Source of the DNA: an uncultured Oscillospiraceae bacterium
GTDB taxonomy: Bacteria > Bacillota > Clostridia > Oscillospirales > Acutalibacteraceae
Direction of reading: 5' to 3'
NCBI GenBank assembly: GCA_900546265.1
Contig: URCA01000074.1
Location: forward strand, 1 to 8,139
DNA: 8,139 nt
Below are positions 1 through 5,584 of the stretch, one piece after another (within the stretch, counting starts at the first letter, position 1; each line of letters starts with the position of its first letter). The position numbers and the translations under genes were made by a program. The notes beneath the pieces were generated by a model that saw only the letters and a list, made by a program, of their open reading frames with translations, ran no database searches and was not told where the DNA came from.

Positions 1-5
1 CCTAT

Positions 6-18
6 GCCCTTCTAGGGC
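6..18. repeat. Small palindrome at window edge
   Basis: GCCCT (6-10) and AGGGC (14-18) form a 5-bp inverted repeat around a 3-nt loop. It lies just outside the larger hairpin at 23-52, downstream of the phosphoesterase gene on the minus strand. No T-run follows on either strand, so it is not a normal intrinsic terminator. Two neighbouring hairpins outside a gene could be the end of an IS200/IS605-type element continuing beyond the left edge, but only 22 nt are visible on that side. Confidence 0.35.
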
Positions 19-22
19 TCCT

Positions 23-52
23 TCATGCCACCCGTTTTACGGGTGGTCATGA
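23..52. repeat. Perfect hairpin with one bulged T, candidate IS200/IS605-type end
   Basis: TCATG plus CCACCCG (23-34) pairs with CGGGTGG plus CATGA (40-46 and 48-52). The loop is TTTTA and a single T at 47 is unpaired, giving 12 bp in total. It begins directly after the stop codon of the phosphoesterase gene, where a terminator would be expected, but no U-run follows on the minus strand. In IS200/IS605 elements the TnpA transposase is known to recognise subterminal hairpins that often carry an extrahelical T. The shape here matches that, and the sequence seems familiar from clostridial elements, but that is memory and not a search. A stable mRNA 3' end hairpin is the alternative. Confidence 0.4.
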
Positions 53-943
53 CTAGTCTTGATAGGCAGACAGGGGGATGGGACCCTCCAAGATCTCCCT
101 TTCAATAAACAAGGTGCGATCCTCTCGGGTGCCCACCGCCCACTTGACCAGGGAGATGCTGCCGCCGGCGATTTCGATGCCGGTGATACACCGGGGATGA
201 ACGCAGCTCCCATCGTTGAAATAGGGGCATTCGCCAGGCTGGGGGAAAATCGGGCGATGGGTGTGCCCGGCGATGACAATTTGATTTTCGCTGGCCGCGA
301 AGGCGCACAGCTCTTTTTCAATCTTTTCCGTTTTCTGGCGGGGGCGGCCGCCCCCTACCGGCGCCAGGAAGCCCACCAGCTCCAGCGGGCCCCAGAGATA
401 CCGCACAAGGAAGCGAGCCAGGGGCCACAAGGCGTCGTTGAGCAGGCTGCCCTGATGGCCGTGAACCAGCAGCAGGCGCTGGCCGGTCTGCCGGTTTTCC
501 AGCACCAGGCTTTCGGGGATTTCCAGGCCGGGGAACAGCGGCTTATCGCAGCGGTCGCAGTCGCAATAGTAGCTCGCGCATTGGCAGGGGTAGGTTTTTC
601 GCCGCTTGACAATGTCGTGGTTGCCGTAAATCATGTGCAGCCGGCCGGCCTGATAGAATTTGGACAACAGCTGAAAGGCGTTGGTGTGGGTCTGAATGAT
701 GGTTTGCTGATTTCGATTTTCCCACAGCTCGTCTCCATCTCCCAGTTCGATATAGGTGTAGCCGTTGGCCAGATAGTACTCGAGCGCGCCGCAGTAGACC
801 TCCTGGTTGGGCAGAAAATTATCGGCGCTGTTGCCCTGGCCGCGATGGCAGTCGCTGAGAATAATGAACTTGGAGGAGGTGTCGAAGGGGATGACCTTTG
901 CCGCCTGGTAGGCCTCGAGTAGCCGCTGCTTGACGGAGAACAT
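53..943 (-). CDS. Metallophosphoesterase, calcineurin-like fold
   Basis: This 296-residue protein is a predicted cytoplasmic metal-dependent phosphoesterase; no signal peptide or membrane segment is evident. The metal-binding motifs appear in order: SDCH (30-33, the D-x-H motif), GDGDE (68-72), GNHD (107-110), VHGH (160-163) and GHTH (226-229). A conserved-looking stretch, PYFNDGSCVHPRC, follows at 240-252. From memory, clostridial homologues have this overall layout and length, so the protein looks complete. The substrate is unknown; nucleotides, phosphoproteins or other phosphodiesters are all possible. Residues 120-132 contain five cysteines (120, 122, 127, 129, 132) between the GNHD motif and the next core element, which may be a metal site or disulfide loop. 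The start ATG at 943 has AGAGGG 8 nt upstream (952-957), inside the end of the preceding gene, suggesting translational coupling with it. Confidence 0.88.
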   Translation of the reverse strand: MFSVKQRLLEAYQAAKVIPFDTSSKFIILSDCHRGQGNSADNFLPNQEVYCGALEYYLANGYTYIELGDGDELWENRNQQTIIQTHTNAFQLLSKFYQAGRLHMIYGNHDIVKRRKTYPCQCASYYCDCDRCDKPLFPGLEIPESLVLENRQTGQRLLLVHGHQGSLLNDALWPLARFLVRYLWGPLELVGFLAPVGGGRPRQKTEKIEKELCAFAASENQIVIAGHTHRPIFPQPGECPYFNDGSCVHPRCITGIEIAGGSISLVKWAVGTREDRTLFIEREILEGPIPLSAYQD

Positions 944-947
944 GGCC

Positions 948-2204
948 TCAGCCCTCTGGCCGATGACCGCCGCTTCTGCCGCAGCTTCCGCGCCGCCGGC
1001 AGTGACGGGAACCGCAGCAGGGACAGGGCGGTTTCGGTTCCGGCGGGCAGGGGGGAGAGGGGGGGCAGGGCTGGGGCGGACAAGGCAGCGGCCACGGCGG
1101 CGGACAGGGGGACTCTGGTTCCGGTGGGCAGGGCACGGGGCAGGCCAGCAGGCTGCCCGGTTCGCCGGGAACCGGGCGGATCAGCAGACACTCCACCGGG
1201 CAGGGCCGGGGCCGAGGCGGACAGGGAGGTTCCGGATCCGGCGGACAGGGTTCGGGCGGACAGGGCTGAGGACGCGGCGGGTGCACCAGGTCAATCAGCC
1301 ATTCGAAAGCCTCGAACAGGCCGCGGGCATACAGGGAGTGCAGGAAGAATTCATACAGCTCGGGCATGGCGGCCTTGACGTATTCCAGCTTATCCAGCGT
1401 GTCGGAATATTTGGCGGTGGCCATCCGGTACAGGCCGCAGTTGTTCTCGTTGGCCTGCTGGATGACGGCTTCCTGTACGACATTCAGGGACTGGGGCGTG
1501 TGCGGCGTGGTGTAATGCACGACGGCGGTGCGGCCCCGCACCGAGAATTCATGCGGCTGGTAGCCGATGCCCCGCAGACTGTCGGCAAAAGCGCGGCACA
1601 TGGCCTTGTCTGGGAAGGTGATGCGCGCGTCCATGGTCAGCGTATGGGTGGGAGAGAACTCCCCGAGCTTAAAACCGGTCAGCCACCAGTGCAGCCCTTT
1701 GCGGCGCATGATGGGCTTGCCGTTCTTTCGCAGCACGAAGGCCATGGGCAGGCGTTCGTCGTCGGAGATGCTCTCGTAAAAGGTACCGATGAATTTTTCC
1801 GAGTGAACGTCTTCGAGCGTGGTATTGTACACACCGATTTCGCCGCCGGTAGTAATGCCGTATTGGCCTTTCCACAGTTCGACGAGCCAGCGTTTTCCCC
1901 CGTAGAAAAAGGGAACGGGTTCGCAGTGCATAATCATATTGAAGCCGGGCGCGGCTTCGTCGTACAGCCGGCAGTAACCCATTTTTCGCTGCCAGCAGTC
2001 CATGAGGGAATAGAAGGTATCGGTTCGGCGGTCGTAGGCGAAGCCTGCAGGCTTCAAATCCTGGTTAAGCTGTTCCTGTTGGGCGTTTTTATCAGGGTTC
2101 GGGCGGAAGCGGCGGGTGCGGATTTGCCAGACGATGACAACGATAAGGAAGCCCAGGAAAAGTGCCGCAGCCGCGCCGATGACAATAAATAGCGCAGTGC
2201 TCAT
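948..2204 (-). CDS. Membrane-anchored DUF4474-type protein with Cys/Pro-rich tail
   Basis: This is a 418-residue protein of unknown function. Residues 3-27 form one strongly hydrophobic segment followed by QIRTRRFRP, typical of an N-terminal anchor with the basic side in the cytoplasm. By the positive-inside rule most of the protein would then be cytoplasmic. Residues about 52-300 carry a conserved-looking globular domain, including GFAYD (54-58), WQRKMGYCRLYDEAAPGF (71-88), WKGQYGITTGGEIGVYNT (111-128) and HWWLTGFKLGEFS (172-184). I recognise these from memory as DUF4474, a Bacillota-specific family. Residues 309-397 switch to PCPP, PPEP and PPDP repeats with many cysteines, and the last 20 residues are basic. 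The ATG at 2204 has a good ribosome binding site 8 nt away. The stop lies 4 nt before the phosphoesterase start, so the two are probably co-transcribed. The domain call is good; no function is known. Confidence 0.82.
   Translation of the reverse strand: MSTALFIVIGAAAALFLGFLIVVIVWQIRTRRFRPNPDKNAQQEQLNQDLKPAGFAYDRRTDTFYSLMDCWQRKMGYCRLYDEAAPGFNMIMHCEPVPFFYGGKRWLVELWKGQYGITTGGEIGVYNTTLEDVHSEKFIGTFYESISDDERLPMAFVLRKNGKPIMRRKGLHWWLTGFKLGEFSPTHTLTMDARITFPDKAMCRAFADSLRGIGYQPHEFSVRGRTAVVHYTTPHTPQSLNVVQEAVIQQANENNCGLYRMATAKYSDTLDKLEYVKAAMPELYEFFLHSLYARGLFEAFEWLIDLVHPPRPQPCPPEPCPPDPEPPCPPRPRPCPVECLLIRPVPGEPGSLLACPVPCPPEPESPCPPPWPLPCPPQPCPPSPPCPPEPKPPCPCCGSRHCRRRGSCGRSGGHRPEG
1014..1280 (-). repeat. In-frame repeats encoding a PCPP-rich tail
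   Basis: This stretch encodes residues 309-397 of the DUF4474-type protein. On the plus strand the 11-mer GGCGGACAGGG occurs exactly four times, at 1099, 1216, 1240 and 1255. The distances are 117, 24 and 15 nt, all multiples of three, so on the minus strand each copy reads Pro-Cys-Pro-Pro in the gene's frame. Many degenerate copies lie between. This pattern suggests expansion by slippage or recombination under selection to keep the frame. The tail has about 14 cysteines in roughly 90 residues. Confidence 0.7.
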
Positions 2205-2212
2205 AATATGGT

Positions 2213-2217
2213 TCCTT
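2213..2217 (-). promoter_or_regulatory. Ribosome binding site of the DUF4474-type gene
   Basis: On the minus strand AAGGA lies 8 nt before the ATG at 2204, within AGAAAGGAA. It supports this start, which also begins exactly at the hydrophobic anchor. I found no convincing leftward -35/-10 pair in 2205-2456. The best try, TTGTCC with a 17-nt spacer, has a poor -10. Confidence 0.7.
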
Positions 2218-2384
2218 TCTGATAAGGCCCCCGTGCGAAAAAAGTCGCTGGCGGGGACGGTGTGGGTACGCAGATTTCCCCCTGAATAGAAGGCTCGCTA
2301 TTCCACTGTATGCGCGGGCAGGACAATGGTGACGGCTTGTCTGTATAAAAAGGAAAAACAGCGCGGAGAAATCGCTTTTTCGTC

Positions 2385-2413
2385 TTGACCGGACAGGGCG
2401 CTGATGGTAAAAT
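2385..2413 (+). promoter_or_regulatory. Sigma-A type promoter for hisH-hisF-pyrG
   Basis: TTGACC (2385-2390) is followed after exactly 17 nt by TAAAAT (2408-2413). TGG directly precedes the -10, making an extended -10 element. Transcription should start near 2420, giving a leader of about 37 nt before hisH. That leader is too short for a T-box or a his leader-peptide attenuator, so I see no histidine-specific control. The promoter lies in the 252-nt divergent gap between the leftward DUF4474-type gene and hisH. Confidence 0.8.
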
Positions 2414-2439
2414 AAATAAGTATGTTTTATGAAAGCGCG

Positions 2440-2448
2440 AAAGGGGGG
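2440..2448 (+). promoter_or_regulatory. Ribosome binding site deciding the TTG start of hisH
   Basis: AAAGGGGGG lies 8 nt before TTG at 2457. The codon just before that TTG is TGA (2454-2456) in the same frame, so no upstream start can be used. The site is also followed by an out-of-frame GTG at 2453 that would not give HisH. Confidence 0.7.
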
Positions 2449-2456
2449 CGGGGTGA

Positions 2457-3077
2457 TTGATTGCGGTGGTGGATTACGGTGCGGGCAATCTGCGCAGCGT
2501 CGACCTGGCGCTGGCGCGGTTGGGAGCCGAGGCGGTCATTACCCGCGACCCGGACGTGATGGCCGGGGCCGACGGGCTGATTCTGCCGGGCGTGGGCGCG
2601 TTTGCCGACGCGATGGCGGCGCTGGAGAACAGCGGCGTGGTGCCCGCCCTGTACGCGTTCGCGGAGAGCGGCCGCCCGTTCCTGGGGATTTGCCTGGGAA
2701 TGCAGGCCCTGTTCGACGGCAGCGAGGAGGGCCCGGGCATCCGGGGGCTGGGGCTGATACCCGGCCAGGTGCGCCGGCTGCCCGACTGCGGGCTGAAAAT
2801 CCCCCATATGGGGTGGAACAGCCTGACACCGGCCAAGGAAAGCCCTCTGCTCGACGGGTTGCCGGCGGATCCATATGTGTATTTCGTCCATTCCTACGCC
2901 TGCGCGGCGGACAAGCCGGAGGACGTACTGGCCTGCGCTCGGTACGGGATCGACTTTCACGCGGCCGTGCAGCGGGGGAACGTGGCGGGCATGCAGTTCC
3001 ACCCGGAGAAATCGGGGCCGGTGGGGGAACGGATGCTGATGAACTTCATCCGCTGGACCGAAAGGGGGGGCGGCTGA
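2457..3077 (+). CDS. hisH: Imidazole glycerol phosphate synthase, glutamine amidotransferase subunit
   Basis: HisH hydrolyses glutamine and channels ammonia to HisF in the fifth step of histidine biosynthesis; the enzyme is a cytoplasmic HisH-HisF heterodimer. The protein has 206 residues, normal for the family. It opens with IAVVDYGAGNL, as HisH proteins do, then carries the oxyanion-strand motif LPGVGAF (43-49). The nucleophile elbow GICLGMQ puts the catalytic Cys at 79. FHPEKSG supplies His182 and Glu184, so the full Cys-His-Glu triad is present. PHMGWN (116-121) and YFVHSYAC (142-149) are family hallmarks. Translation must start at TTG 2457, because TGA stands immediately upstream in frame and the N-terminus then fits the family exactly. 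The stop TGA shares its last base with the hisF ATG. Confidence 0.97.
   Translation: MIAVVDYGAGNLRSVDLALARLGAEAVITRDPDVMAGADGLILPGVGAFADAMAALENSGVVPALYAFAESGRPFLGICLGMQALFDGSEEGPGIRGLGLIPGQVRRLPDCGLKIPHMGWNSLTPAKESPLLDGLPADPYVYFVHSYACAADKPEDVLACARYGIDFHAAVQRGNVAGMQFHPEKSGPVGERMLMNFIRWTERGGG
3061..3070 (+). promoter_or_regulatory. Ribosome binding site of hisF
   Basis: AAAGGGGGGG lies 6 nt before the hisF ATG at 3077, inside the last codons of hisH. It is almost identical to the site in front of hisH, which fits balanced production of the two subunits of a 1:1 complex. Confidence 0.65.
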
Positions 3078-3847
3078 TGTTTGCTAAGCGCATCATCCCC
3101 TGCCTGGACGTGAAGGACGGCCGGGTGGTCAAGGGCGTGAATTTCGTGGATCTCCGGGACGCGGGGGATCCGGTGGAGGTGGCCGCCGCCTATTCGCAGG
3201 CGGGGGCCGACGAGGTGGTGTTCTTGGACATCACCGCTTCCCATGAGGGGAGGGCCACGGCGGCGGAGCTGGCCGCCCGGGTTGCGGAAAAGCTGACCAT
3301 TCCTTTCACGGTGGGGGGCGGTATCCGCACGGCGGAGGATTTTCGATCCGTCCTGCTGCAGGGGGCGGACAAAATTTCCGTCAATTCCGCAGCGATCGAC
3401 CGGCCGGAGCTTATCCGGGAGGCCGCGCAGCGGTTCGGCAGTCAGTGCGTGGTGGTGGCTATCGACGCCCGCAGGAGACCGGACGGTTCCGGCTGGGACG
3501 TGTACAAGACCGGCGGGAGGCAGAACACGGGACTGGATGCCCTGGAATGGGCCGCCCGGGTCGAGGCGCTGGGGGCGGGGGAAATCCTGTTGACCAGCAT
3601 GGACGCCGACGGCACCAAGGCCGGCTACGATTTGGAGCTGACCGCCGCCGTATCGGGGCGGGCGGGGATTCCCGTCATTGCTTCCGGGGGCGCGGGCGCT
3701 ATGGAGCATTTTCTGGACGCGTTTCAAAAGGGGAAGGCGGATGCCGTGCTGGCGGCCTCCCTGTTTCATTACCACGAAATCGGTATTCCGGATCTCAAGG
3801 CGTATCTGGCGGCGCACGGCGTGCCGATACGCCCGGTACAGGGCTGA
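3077..3847 (+). CDS. hisF: Imidazole glycerol phosphate synthase, cyclase subunit
   Basis: HisF is the (beta/alpha)8-barrel subunit that combines PRFAR with ammonia from HisH to give imidazole glycerol phosphate and AICAR, the latter returning to purine synthesis. The protein has 256 residues, the usual size. It begins MFAKRIIPCLDVKDGRVVKG with catalytic Asp11 and has the second catalytic Asp at 130 in VAIDARR. Phosphate-binding loops are visible as FTVGGGIR (77-84), KISVNSAA (99-106) and, near the C-terminus, IPVIASGGAG. ILLTSMDADGTKAGYD is also typical. The stop-start overlap with hisH is one base. The rest of the his pathway is absent from this window: the next gene is pyrG, so the synthase pair is separated from at least its downstream his neighbours. 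Confidence 0.97.
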   Translation: MFAKRIIPCLDVKDGRVVKGVNFVDLRDAGDPVEVAAAYSQAGADEVVFLDITASHEGRATAAELAARVAEKLTIPFTVGGGIRTAEDFRSVLLQGADKISVNSAAIDRPELIREAAQRFGSQCVVVAIDARRRPDGSGWDVYKTGGRQNTGLDALEWAARVEALGAGEILLTSMDADGTKAGYDLELTAAVSGRAGIPVIASGGAGAMEHFLDAFQKGKADAVLAASLFHYHEIGIPDLKAYLAAHGVPIRPVQG

Positions 3848-3879
3848 CGGGAAGAAGTTAAATACAAGAGGATATTTTT

Positions 3880-3885
3880 GGAGGA
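3880..3885 (+). promoter_or_regulatory. Ribosome binding site of pyrG
   Basis: GGAGGA lies 6 nt before the ATG at 3892. The 44-nt gap between hisF and pyrG has no terminator hairpin and no clear promoter, so pyrG is probably read from the hisH promoter. A CTP-sensitive leader terminator, as known for Bacillus subtilis pyrG, is not present here. Confidence 0.7.
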
Positions 3886-3891
3886 TGCGAC

Positions 3892-5493
3892 ATGGCAGCA
3901 AAATACGTATTTGTCACAGGCGGCGTGGTTTCCGGGCTGGGAAAAGGGATTACAGCGGCTTCTTTGGGAAGACTGATCAAAAGCCGGGGGTTGACGGTTT
4001 CGGTCAAGAAGCTGGATCCGTATCTGAACATCGATCCCGGCACGATGAATCCTATTCAGCATGGCGAAGTATTCGTCACCGACGACGGCGCGGAAACCGA
4101 CCTGGATCTGGGGCATTACGAGCGGTTCATCGACGTCAGCCTGTCGCAAAACAGCTCGGTCACTTCCGGCAAGGTGTACTGGAACGTGCTGCAGAAGGAG
4201 CGGCAGGGGGATTATGACGGGGGCACCGTGCAGGTGATCCCGCATATCACCAATGAAATTAAGCGCCGCATCGAGCTGGACGCGGACAAATACGACGTGC
4301 ATATTATCGAAATTGGCGGCACCGTGGGCGACATCGAGGGGTTGCCCTTTTTGGAGGCTATCCGTCAGTTCGCCAGCCAGCGCCGCCGCGACTGCCTGTT
4401 CCTCCATGTGACGCTGGTGCCGTATATCGCCGCGTCCCAGGAACTGAAGACCAAGCCCACCCAGCACTCGGTTAAGGAGTTGCTGTCCCTGGGCATTCAG
4501 CCCGATATCATCGTCTGCCGGAGCGAGCAGCATCTTCCCTCCGACCTGCGGGACAAGATCGCATTGTTCTGCAACGTCAAGCGGGAATGCGTCATTGAAA
4601 ACTGCGATGTGAGTCTGTTGTACGAGGCGCCGCTGGTGCTGGAGGAGGAGGGGCTCGCCTCCATCGTGTGCAAGGAATTCGGCCTGGGCGACCTGGAGCC
4701 GGATTTAGCCGAGTGGACCCATATGGTGGACTGCCTGCGCAATCCCACCGTCACCGTCAACATCGCACTGGTGGGCAAATATGTGGAGCTTCACGACGCG
4801 TATCTCAGCGTCGCCGAGGCTCTCAAGCACGGCGGCATCCCGGTAGGCGCCGCGGTGAATATTCTGTGGATCGATTCCGAGACCGTCACCGACGAGACGG
4901 CCTCTCTGGTGCTGTGCAACGCGGATGGCATCCTGGTGCCTGGTGGCTTCGGCTCCCGCGGGGTGGAGGGAAAAATCGCCGCCGTCCGCTATGCCCGCGA
5001 AAACCAGATCCCCTTCCTGGGCATCTGCCTGGGCATGCAGGTCGCGGTAGTGGAATTCGCCCGCAATGTGCTGGGATACGCCGACGCCAACACGGCGGAG
5101 ATCGATCCCGCCTCTCCTCACAATGTTATTGATCTCATGCCCGACCAGCGGGATGTGGATCAGCGGGGCGGCACCATGCGCCTGGGGCAGTATCCCTGCG
5201 TGTTGGATATCCGCTCTAAGTCCTATGCCCAGTACGGCGAGGAATTGATTTATGAGCGGCATCGGCACCGTTATGAATTCAACAACGACTACCGGGAGCA
5301 GATGCAGAACGCCGGCATGATGCTTGCGGGGATTTCGCCGGACAAGCACATTGTGGAAATGGTGGAAATTCCCGATCATCCCTGGTTTGTGGCCTGTCAG
5401 TTCCATCCGGAATTCAAGTCCCGGCCCAACCGCCCGCATCCCCTGTTTAAGGGTCTGGTGGCGGCTGCTGCGGAAAAGCGGCGGGCGAAATAA
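3892..5493 (+). CDS. pyrG: CTP synthase (glutamine-hydrolysing)
   Basis: PyrG converts UTP to CTP with ATP and glutamine, the last step of pyrimidine nucleotide synthesis; it works as a cytoplasmic tetramer. At 533 residues it is full length. The N-terminal synthetase domain (about 1-265) has FVTGGVVSGLGKGITAASLG with the P-loop lysine, LDPYLNIDPGTMNP, and Asp72 and Glu140 as likely magnesium ligands. The C-terminal class I glutaminase domain (about 290-530) has LVPGGFGSRGVEGK, the nucleophile Cys379 in GICLGMQ, and His505 and Glu507 in FHPEFKSRP. HRHRYEFN (457-464) is also characteristic. It is the third gene of the hisH-hisF-pyrG unit, and a strong terminator lies 44 nt past its stop. No domain or active-site residue that I checked is missing. 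Confidence 0.98.
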   Translation: MAAKYVFVTGGVVSGLGKGITAASLGRLIKSRGLTVSVKKLDPYLNIDPGTMNPIQHGEVFVTDDGAETDLDLGHYERFIDVSLSQNSSVTSGKVYWNVLQKERQGDYDGGTVQVIPHITNEIKRRIELDADKYDVHIIEIGGTVGDIEGLPFLEAIRQFASQRRRDCLFLHVTLVPYIAASQELKTKPTQHSVKELLSLGIQPDIIVCRSEQHLPSDLRDKIALFCNVKRECVIENCDVSLLYEAPLVLEEEGLASIVCKEFGLGDLEPDLAEWTHMVDCLRNPTVTVNIALVGKYVELHDAYLSVAEALKHGGIPVGAAVNILWIDSETVTDETASLVLCNADGILVPGGFGSRGVEGKIAAVRYARENQIPFLGICLGMQVAVVEFARNVLGYADANTAEIDPASPHNVIDLMPDQRDVDQRGGTMRLGQYPCVLDIRSKSYAQYGEELIYERHRHRYEFNNDYREQMQNAGMMLAGISPDKHIVEMVEIPDHPWFVACQFHPEFKSRPNRPHPLFKGLVAAAAEKRRAK

Positions 5494-5536
5494 AGGGACG
5501 CCGCCCGATGAGTCGGCTCTGACTGAAAGGGTATTC
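5494..5536 (+). other. Spacer before terminator with possible alternative hairpins
   Basis: Between the pyrG stop and the terminator are two small potential stems: AGTC/GACT (5511-5514 with 5521-5524, 6-nt loop) and GGG/CCC (5529-5531 with 5536-5538, TATT loop). The second overlaps the base of the terminator stem. CCGCCC at 5501-5506 could also pair with GGGCGG (5554-5559) of the terminator's 3' arm. An antiterminator fold is therefore possible on paper, but it is much weaker than the terminator. I recognise no known riboswitch, including the tetrahydrofolate riboswitch. Confidence 0.3.
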
Positions 5537-5565
5537 CCGCCCCCGTTTTGCGGGGGCGGTTTTTT
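5537..5565 (+). terminator. Strong intrinsic terminator between pyrG and folP
   Basis: CCGCCCCCG (5537-5545) pairs perfectly with CGGGGGCGG (5551-5559) around a TTTTG loop, then six T residues follow (5560-5565). This nine-base-pair, almost all-GC stem with a U-run is a textbook Rho-independent terminator. It ends the hisH-hisF-pyrG transcript. It also stands only 19 nt before the folP ATG, leaving no space for a promoter after it, so some readthrough or regulated attenuation probably supplies folP. Confidence 0.93.
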
Positions 5566-5570
5566 ATTGG

Positions 5571-5577
5571 AAAGGGG
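5571..5577 (+). promoter_or_regulatory. Ribosome binding site of folP
   Basis: AAAGGGG lies 7 nt before the ATG at 5585. The open frame extends much further upstream through the terminator, but this start gives the normal FolP N-terminus, and the terminator would lie inside any longer version. Confidence 0.7.
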
Positions 5578-5584
5578 ACGGCAT

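Noticed and set aside
59..922. Long plus-strand open frame opposite the phosphoesterase gene, and similar long frames opposite the DUF4474-type gene, pyrG, hisF and folP
   Set aside because: They are mirror frames of GC-rich genes. They lack recognisable domains, while the opposite strand carries complete family motifs.
1014..1280. CRISPR or tandem repeat array suggested by recurring GGCGGACAGGG
   Set aside because: Repeats are only 11 nt with irregular spacing, and all spacings are multiples of three inside one reading frame. They are coding repeats for PCPP units.
2361..2380. Weak stem AGCG/CGCT followed by a T-run in the divergent region
   Set aside because: It has only 4 bp and a 9-nt loop, and no gene on either strand ends there. 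It probably reflects AT-rich sequence upstream of the hisH promoter.
2429..3847. A single open frame running from 2429 through the end of hisF, which could be read as a long fused protein
   Set aside because: Its first two thirds lie over hisH in a wrong frame and give low-complexity Gly/Arg-rich sequence. The real HisH frame has all catalytic residues, and hisF has its own ribosome binding site and ATG.
5351..5379. Possible promoter inside pyrG (TTGTGG, 17 nt, GATCAT) that could serve folP
   Set aside because: It has three matches in the -35 and four in the -10, within a conserved coding region. That is no better than chance.
5504..5538. A hammerhead-ribozyme-like string (GATGAGTC, then GACTGAAA) before the terminator
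   Set aside because: The core starts CCGATGA instead of CTGATGA, an extra T separates stem II from GAAA, and no U-H cleavage site follows the short GGG/CCC stem. It is best explained by chance.
5494..5584. Tetrahydrofolate riboswitch upstream of folP
   Set aside because: The spacer is too short for the known roughly 90-nt fold plus terminator, and I see none of its conserved pairings.
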